From: Erythrobacter sp. BLCC-B19
GTDB taxonomy: Bacteria; Pseudomonadota; Alphaproteobacteria; Sphingomonadales; Sphingomonadaceae
Length of the DNA stretch: 64,000 nt
NCBI RefSeq assembly: GCF_028621955.1
Contig: NZ_CP117516.1
Location: 2,130,001 to 2,194,000, forward strand
Direction of reading: 5' to 3'
In this document: piece by piece, positions 56,995-64,000 of the stretch
Position numbering within the stretch: the first letter of the stretch is position 1
Layout: every line of letters starts with the position of its first letter
The notes under the pieces: generated by a model
What the model saw: the letters and a program-made list of their open reading frames with translations, nothing else
What the model was told of the DNA's origin: nothing
Databases searched by the model: none
Program-made: the position numbers and the translations under genes

Positions 56995-58656
56995 CTACTC
57001 CCCTCTTACCTTCACCCCGCCGATCCACACCCCGATCACCTTGGTTTCGCGCAAGCCCTCGGGCGAGGCGAACAGCGGGTCGCGGTCGATCAGCAGGAAG
57101 TCGGCGCGTTCGCCGGGGATCAGGCGGCCGAAGCGTCCTTCGGCAAACCCGGCAAAGGCGGCATCGGACGTGTATCCGGCAAGCGCGGCTTCGCGGCTCA
57201 CCGTCTCCTGCGGCAGCCACCCGCCGAAAGGCTCGCCCTTGGCATCGGTGCGGCTGATCGCGGCGGCCATTCCGGCCCATGGGTCGGCAGGCTCGACCGG
57301 CGCGTCGGAGCCGAAGGCCAGTCGCCCGCCTGCCTTCTGCACGCTGCGCCAGGGATAGGCGCCCGCCAGCCGATCCGGCCCCAGCCGCGCCTCGGCCATC
57401 AGCCGGTCGGAGGTCTGGTGGAGCGGCTGCATCGAGGCGATCACCCCGTGCTGGCCGGTGCGCGCAATATCGACCGGGTCGATGATCTGCGCGTGCTCGA
57501 TCCGCCAGCGCCGGTCACCCTTGTAGCTTTCGGAGAGTTCCTCGACCGCGCCCAGCACTTCGGCATTGGCTGCATCGCCAATCGCGTGAACGGCGGTCTG
57601 GAACCCCTTCATCGCCGCGCGGCTCATCAGATTGCGCAGCTGGGCGGGCGAGAGAAACGGCAGGCCTTTGGCCCCCGGATCATCGTGATAGGGCGCCTTG
57701 AGGCTCGCCCCGCGCGATCCCAGCGCGCCGTCGAGATAGAGCTTGATCCCGCCCATCCGCAGCTTGTCGTCGTACAGCCACACGGTCGGCTCTGCCCCGG
57801 CGGCGAGTTCGAGGGTCTCGAACGAATCGGCATAGGCCATGATCCGGATCTGCAGGCGGCCCTCGTCGCCCGCGCGTCGATAAGTCATCCAGTCGGGCAG
57901 CTTGGTGCCCATGTCGGCGACCGCGGTGACGCCGTAGTTCAGCAGCACCTCCTGCGCCTTGGCAAAGGCCAGGTCGCGGTCTTCGGGGCGGGGGGCGGGG
58001 ACGATCTTGCCGACCAGTCCGATCGCATTGTCGACAAACACGCCCGCAGGCGCGCCCTTGGCATCGCGGATGATCTTGCCGCCTGCGGGGTCAGGGGTCT
58101 TGGCGGTCACGCCTGCACCGGTGATCGCCAGCGTGTTGCCCCAATTGGCGTGATTGTCCGCGCGTTCGAGCCACACCGGCCGGTCGGCCACCACGCTGTC
58201 GAGTTCGGCGGCGGTGGGGAAGCGGCCAAGGCCCCACTTCTCCTGATTCCACCCGCGCCCCAAAATCCACGGGCGGCCCGGATTGGCCTCGGCAAAGGCC
58301 TTGATCTTCGCCAGCGCCTCATCGAGCGATTTCGTGTCCGACAGGTCGAGCGTCAGCGCGGCAAAGCCCATGTCCATGACATGGACATGGGCGTCGATCA
58401 TGCCGGGCACCATCACCTGCCCCTTGCCATCGATCAGGTAATCGGTGCGCGGGCGCGCGTCGTTGCGGGACAGCAGCTGCACAATCCTGCCGTCATCGTC
58501 GAACACAAGCCCGCTGAAGCGTTCGACCTTGCCTTGCGCATTGATCGTCACCCCATCGACATTGTCGACCAGCGTATCGGCCAGCGCAGGGGCGGCAAGG
58601 GCGAGGGCAGAGACGGCAGCGAGGGTGCGGGCCGCGCGGGCGGTGAGGTGAAGCAT
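56995..58656 (-). CDS. Exported amidohydrolase-family 3 protein (YtcJ-like)
   Basis: 553 residues with a signal peptide cleaved near APALADT. Metal-binding motif VMVPGMIDAHVHVMDM near residue 100, a long middle with KLYLDGALGSRGASLK, HAIGDAANAEVL and HAQIIDP, and a late FGSDAPVEPADPW aspartate. This is the amidohydrolase 3 fold of the YtcJ and exoenzyme-regulator group. The natural substrate is unknown. The start has AGGA seven bases upstream; a much longer open frame upstream runs through ilvA and is a shadow. Confidence 0.88.
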   Translation of the reverse strand: MLHLTARAARTLAAVSALALAAPALADTLVDNVDGVTINAQGKVERFSGLVFDDDGRIVQLLSRNDARPRTDYLIDGKGQVMVPGMIDAHVHVMDMGFAALTLDLSDTKSLDEALAKIKAFAEANPGRPWILGRGWNQEKWGLGRFPTAAELDSVVADRPVWLERADNHANWGNTLAITGAGVTAKTPDPAGGKIIRDAKGAPAGVFVDNAIGLVGKIVPAPRPEDRDLAFAKAQEVLLNYGVTAVADMGTKLPDWMTYRRAGDEGRLQIRIMAYADSFETLELAAGAEPTVWLYDDKLRMGGIKLYLDGALGSRGASLKAPYHDDPGAKGLPFLSPAQLRNLMSRAAMKGFQTAVHAIGDAANAEVLGAVEELSESYKGDRRWRIEHAQIIDPVDIARTGQHGVIASMQPLHQTSDRLMAEARLGPDRLAGAYPWRSVQKAGGRLAFGSDAPVEPADPWAGMAAAISRTDAKGEPFGGWLPQETVSREAALAGYTSDAAFAGFAEGRFGRLIPGERADFLLIDRDPLFASPEGLRETKVIGVWIGGVKVRGE

Positions 58657-58803
58657 GGCGATCCTGATTGAAAATGCGTCAGCCGCGCTGCCTATCGCCT
58701 TGCGCTGCGCTTGCCAACTTTCACCCCCGCACAGAATTCCTTTGCCGAAATCGGCGCGAGGCTGATTGCCCTTGCGTCCCCGAGGCTCTAATCCGCGCCC
58801 ACC

Positions 58804-60066
58804 ATGTCGACACAACCAGCCATTTCGCATCCCAAGGGCGCCGCCGCCACGCCGGCCGACCTTACCCTCGACGACGTCCGCGCCGCTGCCGCGCGGATCA
58901 AGGGCGCGGTGGTCAACACCCCGATGATGCATTCGATCACGCTGTCGGAGATTACCGGCGCGGACATCTGGCTGAAGTTCGAAAACCTCCAGTTCACCGC
59001 CGCCTACAAGGAACGCGGGGCTTTGAATGCGCTGTTGCTGCTCAATGACGAACAGCGCAGCCGCGGGGTGATCGCGGCCTCGGCCGGCAACCACAGCCAA
59101 GGCCTTTCCTACCACGGCACCCGGCTGGGCGTGCCCGTCACCATCGTCATGCCGCGCACCACGCCCACGGTGAAGGTGATGCAGACCGAGAGCGTCGGCG
59201 GCACCGTGGTGCTGGAAGGGGAGACCTTTGACGAGGCCTATGCCCACGCCCGCAAGCTCGAAGGCGAGCTGGGACTGACCTTCGTTCACCCCTTCGACGA
59301 TCCCCATGTCGCCGCCGGGGCGGGCACCGTCGCGCTGGAAATGCTGGAGGTGAAGCCCGATCTCGATTGCATCGTCACGCCGATCGGCGGGGGCGGGCTG
59401 ATCTCGGGGATGGCGACGGTCGCCAAGGCGCTCAATCCGAAGATTGAAGTGGTGGGCGTGCAGGCGGGCCTGTTCCCGAGTATGTTCGACCGCATCAAGG
59501 GTGGCAGCCTGCCGTGCGGCGGCGACACGCTGGCTGAAGGCATCGCGGTCAAGGTGCCGGGCGACTTCACCTCGAAGGTCATCGCTGAGCGGGTGGACGA
59601 TATTCTGCTTGTCGACGAACCGGCGCTCGAAAAGGCGGTCGCGCTGCTGCTCCAGATCGAGAAGACCGTGGTCGAGGGTGCGGGCGCGGCAGGGCTTGCG
59701 GCGGTGCTGGGCAGTCCCAAGCGATTTGCGGGCAAGAGCATCGGGCTGGCGCTGTGCGGCGGTAATATCGACACGCGCCTGCTCGCCAATGTGCTGCTGC
59801 GCGATCTTGCCCGGCAGGGCCGCCTCGCGCGCCTCAGGATCACGCTGCAGGATCGCCCCGGTGCGCTGTTCAAGGTGATGCGCCTGTTCGACGAGCACAA
59901 CGTCAACATCATCGAGATCTATCACCAGCGGATCTTCACCACCCTGCCGGCCAAGGGGCTGATCACCGACATCGAATGTGAGGCGCGCGATGCCGAGCAG
60001 GTCGAGCGGCTGGTCGAAGGCCTGCGCGCCAAGGGTTATACAGTGCAGCTCGTCGAACTCGGCTGA
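58804..60066 (+). CDS. ilvA: Threonine ammonia-lyase with ACT domain
   Basis: 420 residues. Converts threonine to 2-oxobutyrate and ammonia using pyridoxal phosphate. Lys69 in FENLQFTAAYKERGALN is the Schiff-base lysine; ASAGNHSQG and TPIGGGGLISG bind the cofactor phosphate. One C-terminal ACT domain (RLRITLQDRPGALFKVMRLFDEHNVNIIEIYHQR, about 338-420) suggests effector control. One ACT-like domain of this type is common in non-enterobacterial enzymes that may serve isoleucine synthesis or breakdown; the sequence alone does not tell which. Confidence 0.92.
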   Translation: MSTQPAISHPKGAAATPADLTLDDVRAAAARIKGAVVNTPMMHSITLSEITGADIWLKFENLQFTAAYKERGALNALLLLNDEQRSRGVIAASAGNHSQGLSYHGTRLGVPVTIVMPRTTPTVKVMQTESVGGTVVLEGETFDEAYAHARKLEGELGLTFVHPFDDPHVAAGAGTVALEMLEVKPDLDCIVTPIGGGGLISGMATVAKALNPKIEVVGVQAGLFPSMFDRIKGGSLPCGGDTLAEGIAVKVPGDFTSKVIAERVDDILLVDEPALEKAVALLLQIEKTVVEGAGAAGLAAVLGSPKRFAGKSIGLALCGGNIDTRLLANVLLRDLARQGRLARLRITLQDRPGALFKVMRLFDEHNVNIIEIYHQRIFTTLPAKGLITDIECEARDAEQVERLVEGLRAKGYTVQLVELG

Positions 60067-60182
60067 GGCCGGGGACGCCCACCTCTACCAAAATGCGCGC
60101 AACCGTCCCGGTTTGCGCCATAGCGGACGCGCTTTTGCGACGAGCCGTGAGAGTGTCTGCGTATTTCGTGATATTTTCATGG

Positions 60183-60231
60183 TTAAGGGACTTTTACCGG
60201 AACTGTGGTGCGGGCATAAGATTTTCTTAAC
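60183..60231 (+). promoter_or_regulatory. Two CtrA-like half-site pairs before bpt
   Basis: TTAA-N7-TTAC at 60183-60197 and ATAA-N7-TTAAC at 60216-60231 each differ by one base from the CtrA consensus TTAA-N7-TTAAC. The region is more AT-rich than its surroundings. They lie 47-95 bases upstream of the bpt start. Visual match only. Confidence 0.3.
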
Positions 60232-60277
60232 ACTTTCACGACCCGCGATTCACTCGCAGCAAGGATAGGCTCCACCC

Positions 60278-61135
60278 GTGACGGCACCGATCCGCTTTCC
60301 CCGGTTCTTCGTGACCAGCCCTGCGCCGTGCCCCTATCTGCCGGGCCGGAGCGAGCGCAAGGTGTTCACCGAGCTGAAGGGGCCGCACGCTGACCAGCTC
60401 AACGAGGCGCTCGGCCGCATCGGCTTTCGCCGCAGTCAGACGGTGGCCTATCGCCCGTCCTGCCTTGATTGCCAGGCCTGCGTGTCGGTGCGGGTGCTGG
60501 CCGGGCAGTTCCAGCCTTCGGGCACGCAAAAGCGCGATCTGAAGCGCAACAGCGATCTCATCGTCACCGAATGTCGCCCCTGGGCGACCGACGAGCAATT
60601 CGCGCTGCTTGCACGCTATCTCGGCCAGCGCCACCCCGATGGCGGGATGTCGGCGATGGACGAGCTCGATTATGCCGACATGATCGAACACACCCCGGTC
60701 AGCACGGTGGTCACCGAATATCGCGAGCCCGGGCCGAACGGAAAGCCGGGGCGGCTGGTTGGTGCTTGCCTCACCGATCGTCAGGGTGACGGGCTGTCGA
60801 TGATCTACTCCTTCTACGAGCCCGATCATCCGGGCCGCGTGGGCCTCGGCAATTTCATTATCCTCGACCATATCCGCCGCGCCGCAGCCGAAGGTCTGCC
60901 CTACGTCTATCTCGGCTATTGGGTCGAGGGCAGCCCGCGGATGCAGTACAAGGTGCGGTATCGCCCGCTCGAACGCCTCACCCGCGAAGGCTGGCAATTG
61001 ATGGAGGAAAGCGAGCAGCACCGGCTGATCGCCGCCGCCACGGCGCCGCGCCGTCCTCAGGATGAGAACCTCGTCACCGCCGGTGCAGGCGTGCGGGGCA
61101 AGGATGGCCAGCCTGGTAAATTCACGGCCAGCTAA
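60278..61135 (+). CDS. bpt: Aspartate/glutamate leucyltransferase (N-end rule)
   Basis: 285 residues with a GTG start after AAGGA. It adds leucine from Leu-tRNA to proteins with N-terminal Asp or Glu, marking them for ClpAP. N-terminal [24 protein letters not shown], the cysteine set [13 protein letters not shown] and the GNAT-fold C-terminus ([24 protein letters not shown]) are family traits. The start of tamA lies inside its 3' end. Confidence 0.93.
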   Translation: MTAPIRFPRFFVTSPAPCPYLPGRSERKVFTELKGPHADQLNEALGRIGFRRSQTVAYRPSCLDCQACVSVRVLAGQFQPSGTQKRDLKRNSDLIVTECRPWATDEQFALLARYLGQRHPDGGMSAMDELDYADMIEHTPVSTVVTEYREPGPNGKPGRLVGACLTDRQGDGLSMIYSFYEPDHPGRVGLGNFIILDHIRRAAAEGLPYVYLGYWVEGSPRMQYKVRYRPLERLTREGWQLMEESEQHRLIAAATAPRRPQDENLVTAGAGVRGKDGQPGKFTAS

Positions 61136-63488
61136 GTCCGCGCCGAAAGGCGTAAGCGGTACTGATATCGTCACCGGAATGGGCTCAGGGTCGCTGGGTC
61201 TGGGCCTTGCGCTCGCCCTGCTGATGAGCCCCGCGCCTGCCGCTGCCCGGCAGGATCAGCCCGCCGAAACGCCTGCGACCGACCAGCGCCCGGCCGAAGC
61301 CGAGGCCGAACCCGCCCCGGTTCCGCAATCGCTTGACGATCTGATCCCGGCCGAAGCGGTCAGCAACCCCGAAGCCTGGGCCACCCGCGGGGTGGACAAT
61401 GCCGCCCCGATCGCGGATCCGGCAAGCCCGCTGGCCGACAGCGAAGCCTTTCTGAACGAGGAGGCCTTTGCCGATCTTCAGACCGGTCTGCCCGACCGCG
61501 CCGCCGATCCATCCTCAGGCCTCGCGCCCGCCCCCGCGCTCGCGCCCGGCATGGCGGCAAGCTTCAGCGATTTCGCGCTGGAAGACCCGCAGCCGCTCCC
61601 GCCTGATCCCGCGCTCGAAGCGCTCGCCAGCATTGCCGCACCGGTGCTTGCCGAGGCACCCGAACTGGCGGAAACGCGCATCAACAGCACGCTGGTTCTG
61701 GCGTTGCCGGTGGCCGATGATGCCTTCCCGGAGAAGGGCGAGTTTGTCGAGCGGTTCAAGGATCTGTCGACCTTGCGGGCGCTTGATGACGGGGCCGAAT
61801 CCGTCCCGCAGATCGCTGCGCGGGCGCGGGCGGATGAAGAGTTGCTCGGCGATATCCTGCGCACCTATGGCTATTACAACGGCGAGGTGGTGCGCCAGCT
61901 GGCGGGCGGCAGGCGCGCGGGCAGCGTCAGCGACGAAGCTGCCGAGGCCGCCGCGCGCGAGCCGAGTGTGCGCTTCGATATCCTGCCGGGGCCGCGTTAC
62001 CGCTTCGGTGTGATCGATCTGGGCCGTCTGCCCGCGCTGCCCGAGCCGGATGCCAGCCGCTTGATGGCCGCCTTCGGGATCAAACCGGGCGATCCCCTCT
62101 ATGCCGACCGGATCGTCGAGCGTGAGCTGGAGCTGCGCGTGGCGCTGGGGGAAAGCGGCTATCCTTTCGCCGAGGTGGCCGAGCCAGAACTGCTGATCGA
62201 CCACGCTCGCACCGAAGGCGATCTCACGCTGACTGTCGAACCCAAGGGCAAATATGTGTTCGGCGAGGTCGTCAGCAGCGATCCGCGGTTCCTGTCGGGC
62301 AAGCATCTCGGGCGGATTGCGCGCTTTGAACCGGGCGATGTGTTCCAGCAGAGCCTCGAGACCGATCTGCGCCGCGCGATCATCGCCACGGGTCTTGTCT
62401 CCAGCGTGACCGTGACCCCGCGCGAAACCCGCGCGCCAACCGCCGATCAGCCGGGCGAAGTGGCGCTTGACGTTGCACTCGAGAAGGCGCCCCTGCGCAC
62501 GATTGCCGGCGCGATCGGTTACGGCACCGAGGACGGCTTCAAGGTCGAGGGCCGGTGGGAACACCGCAACCTTTTCCCGCCCGAAGGTGCGCTGCGGCTG
62601 CGCGGCATCCTCGGCACGCGCGAGGTGCTGGGCAGCGTGGGCGTGCGGCGCAACAACTTCCTCGGGCGCGATCAGGTGCTGACCGTGGATCTGTTCGCGA
62701 GCGACATCACCACGCAGGCGGTGGATTCGCGCGGGGGCGGGATGCGGGCGACCTTCGAGAAGGTGTCGAACATCCTGTTCCAGAAGCCGGTGAGCTGGCA
62801 GGTCGGCGGCGAACTGCTCTACACCGATGAACGCAACCGCCTGATCCGGGTCGCGCCGGGCGCGGTGCAGGCGCGGCAGGCCTATCTGATCGCGGGGCTC
62901 TTCGGCAGCATCACGCTGGATGCAAGCGACGATCTGCTCGATCCGAGCGAGGGCTACCGGGCAACGCTGTTCCTCGAACCGGAAGTGTCGCGTTCGGACG
63001 GGTCGGAGAGCTTTTATCTGCGCGCGCAGGGGGATGCGAGCTATTACCAGTCCTTCGGCCGCGCGGTGCTCGCCGGGCGGGTGCGCGCGGCAACGATCCA
63101 GGGCGCGGGGATCGACGACATTGCGCCCTCGCGCAGGCTGTATGGCGGGGGCGGGGCGTCGGTGCGCGGTTACGGGTTCCAGGGCGTCGGCCCGCGCGAT
63201 GCGGCAGGCAACCCGACCGGCGGTGCCTCGCTGGTCGAATTCGCCCTGGAGGCGCGCATCGAAACGCCGCTGATGGACGGTGCGGTCGAGGTCGTGCCCT
63301 TCATCGATGCCGGATCGGTCGCGCGCGGATCGACCCCGGACTTTGACGAGATCCGCTGGGGCGCTGGCGTCGGCATCCGCTACAAGACCACCTTCGGCCC
63401 GATCCGCGTCGACGTTGCCGCTCCGCTCAACAAGACCGCCTTCGATAGCCCGGTGGTGGTCTATGTTAGCCTCGGCCAGGCGTTCTGA
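61104..63488 (+). CDS. tamA: Outer membrane autotransporter assembly factor TamA
   Basis: 794 residues if the ATG at 61104 is used, which overlaps bpt by 32 bases and gives a basic N-terminal stretch before the hydrophobic core of the signal peptide ([18 protein letters not shown]). An ATG at 61179 gives a shorter form with no positive residues. A long Ala/Pro-rich linker precedes POTRA-type domains ([48 protein letters not shown]) and the Omp85 barrel ([42 protein letters not shown]). It works with TamB, whose gene follows with a one-base overlap. Confidence 0.9.
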   Translation: MASLVNSRPAKSAPKGVSGTDIVTGMGSGSLGLGLALALLMSPAPAAARQDQPAETPATDQRPAEAEAEPAPVPQSLDDLIPAEAVSNPEAWATRGVDNAAPIADPASPLADSEAFLNEEAFADLQTGLPDRAADPSSGLAPAPALAPGMAASFSDFALEDPQPLPPDPALEALASIAAPVLAEAPELAETRINSTLVLALPVADDAFPEKGEFVERFKDLSTLRALDDGAESVPQIAARARADEELLGDILRTYGYYNGEVVRQLAGGRRAGSVSDEAAEAAAREPSVRFDILPGPRYRFGVIDLGRLPALPEPDASRLMAAFGIKPGDPLYADRIVERELELRVALGESGYPFAEVAEPELLIDHARTEGDLTLTVEPKGKYVFGEVVSSDPRFLSGKHLGRIARFEPGDVFQQSLETDLRRAIIATGLVSSVTVTPRETRAPTADQPGEVALDVALEKAPLRTIAGAIGYGTEDGFKVEGRWEHRNLFPPEGALRLRGILGTREVLGSVGVRRNNFLGRDQVLTVDLFASDITTQAVDSRGGGMRATFEKVSNILFQKPVSWQVGGELLYTDERNRLIRVAPGAVQARQAYLIAGLFGSITLDASDDLLDPSEGYRATLFLEPEVSRSDGSESFYLRAQGDASYYQSFGRAVLAGRVRAATIQGAGIDDIAPSRRLYGGGGASVRGYGFQGVGPRDAAGNPTGGASLVEFALEARIETPLMDGAVEVVPFIDAGSVARGSTPDFDEIRWGAGVGIRYKTTFGPIRVDVAAPLNKTAFDSPVVVYVSLGQAF

Positions 63489-64000
63489 TGGCGGAGAGCA
63501 CGCCCGAAATGCCCGCAACCGCGCCGCCCCCGCCGCCGCCGTCACCGCGCGGGCGGCGCTGGGGCAAGCGCATCGGCTGGGCGCTGGCGATCCTGTTCGG
63601 CCCGCTGGCGCTGGTCGCGCTGTTCCTCGCCACACCCCTGGGCAAGCGGTTCATCGCCGATCAGATCGCAGCGGTGGCTCCCGCCTCGGGCCTGAGGTTC
63701 GAGGTGGGGCGGATCGAGGGCGACATCTACAGTCAGGCGGTGCTGCGGCAGGTGACTGTCAGCGATCCCAAGGGCGCGTTCCTCACCATCCCTGAAGTGC
63801 GGCTCGACTGGCGGCCGCTGAACTGGCTGTGGAGCGGGCTCGACATCCGTGAAGTGACCGCCCGGCGGGGCAGGCTGGCGCGGATCCCCGAACTGCTCCC
63901 CGGCGATCCCGATGCGCCGCTGCTGCCCGATTTCGACATCCGGGTGGACAAGCTCGCGATCGAGGATCTGGTGATCGCCAAAGGCGTCGCCACGGCACAG
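63488..64000 (+). CDS. tamB: Translocation and assembly module TamB, N-terminal fragment
   Basis: 171 codons are seen and the frame stays open to the window edge. The A of the tamA TGA stop is the first base of its ATG. A Pro-rich start (PPPPPPSPRGRR), a membrane helix (GWALAILFGPLALVALFLA) and then the early TamB pattern FIADQIAAVAPASGLRFEVGRIEGDIYSQAVLRQVTVSDPKGAFL ... LDWRPLNWLWSGLDIREV. TamB is a long periplasmic beta-groove that moves lipid or assists barrel insertion together with TamA. Confidence 0.9.
   Translation, partial: MAESTPEMPATAPPPPPPSPRGRRWGKRIGWALAILFGPLALVALFLATPLGKRFIADQIAAVAPASGLRFEVGRIEGDIYSQAVLRQVTVSDPKGAFLTIPEVRLDWRPLNWLWSGLDIREVTARRGRLARIPELLPGDPDAPLLPDFDIRVDKLAIEDLVIAKGVATAQ

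Noticed and set aside
58657..59925. Upstream extension of the amidohydrolase frame
   Set aside because: It runs antisense through ilvA; the signal peptide starts at 58656.

Overview
The window is a high-GC chromosomal segment from an alphaproteobacterium, most likely a sphingomonad of the Erythrobacteraceae type. The pointers are two large TonB-dependent receptors, an acylase, M16 and S9 peptidases, an ispH-thrB-rnhA operon, the argS-SPOR-nagZ-scpA-scpB-tatABC string typical of alphaproteobacteria, and a Tad/Cpa pilus cluster. This placement is inferred from gene content; no 16S gene is present. I saw no tRNA, rRNA, CRISPR array, prophage or complete insertion sequence.

Layout. 1-10.8 kb is a carboxylate region: the end of an OmpW-like porin, a DcaP-type porin, acetyl-CoA synthetase (acs), a LuxR-type response regulator and its transporter-fused hybrid kinase (a CrbS/CrbR-like pair), an MHS-type major facilitator with a large periplasmic insert, and two small envelope or unknown proteins. 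10.9-18.8 kb holds an M16 peptidase, a penicillin-acylase-family enzyme and clpB. 19-32.2 kb holds a TonB-dependent receptor, an exported S9 peptidase, an exported protein of unknown function, a TPR-sulfotransferase, a TPR-2-oxoglutarate oxygenase and a second TonB-dependent receptor. 32.5-36.9 kb is an acyl-CoA degradation set (thiolase, short-chain dehydrogenase, enoyl-CoA hydratase, MarR regulator) with a divergent third oxygenase-like gene. 37-44.4 kb is a Tad pilus cluster, cpaA-B-C-D-E-tadB-tadC, that lacks the expected ATPase gene cpaF. 44.5-50.1 kb holds a lipase-like hydrolase, a FAD oxidoreductase, a small YegP-like gene, a palindromic repeat, rnhA, thrB, ispH and a lipoprotein. 50.3-57 kb is argS, a SPOR protein, nagZ, scpA, scpB, tatA, tatB and tatC. 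57-64 kb holds an amidohydrolase, threonine ammonia-lyase, the N-end-rule transferase bpt, tamA and the start of tamB.

The genes suggest a heterotroph living on short-chain acids, peptides and fatty acids. Acetate or related acids would enter through the porin and the facilitator, and acs would be switched on by the CrbSR-like pair. Peptide-like nutrients would cross through the TonB receptors and be cut by exported peptidases. The most intriguing block is the receptor plus two neighbouring enzymes that both join a TPR scaffold to a modifying domain (2OG oxygenase, sulfotransferase). It may be a protein- or peptide-modifying module tied to the receptor.

Start codons were chosen from ribosome-binding sites and signal peptides. 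Many long open frames on opposite strands are by-products of high-GC codon bias and are left out.
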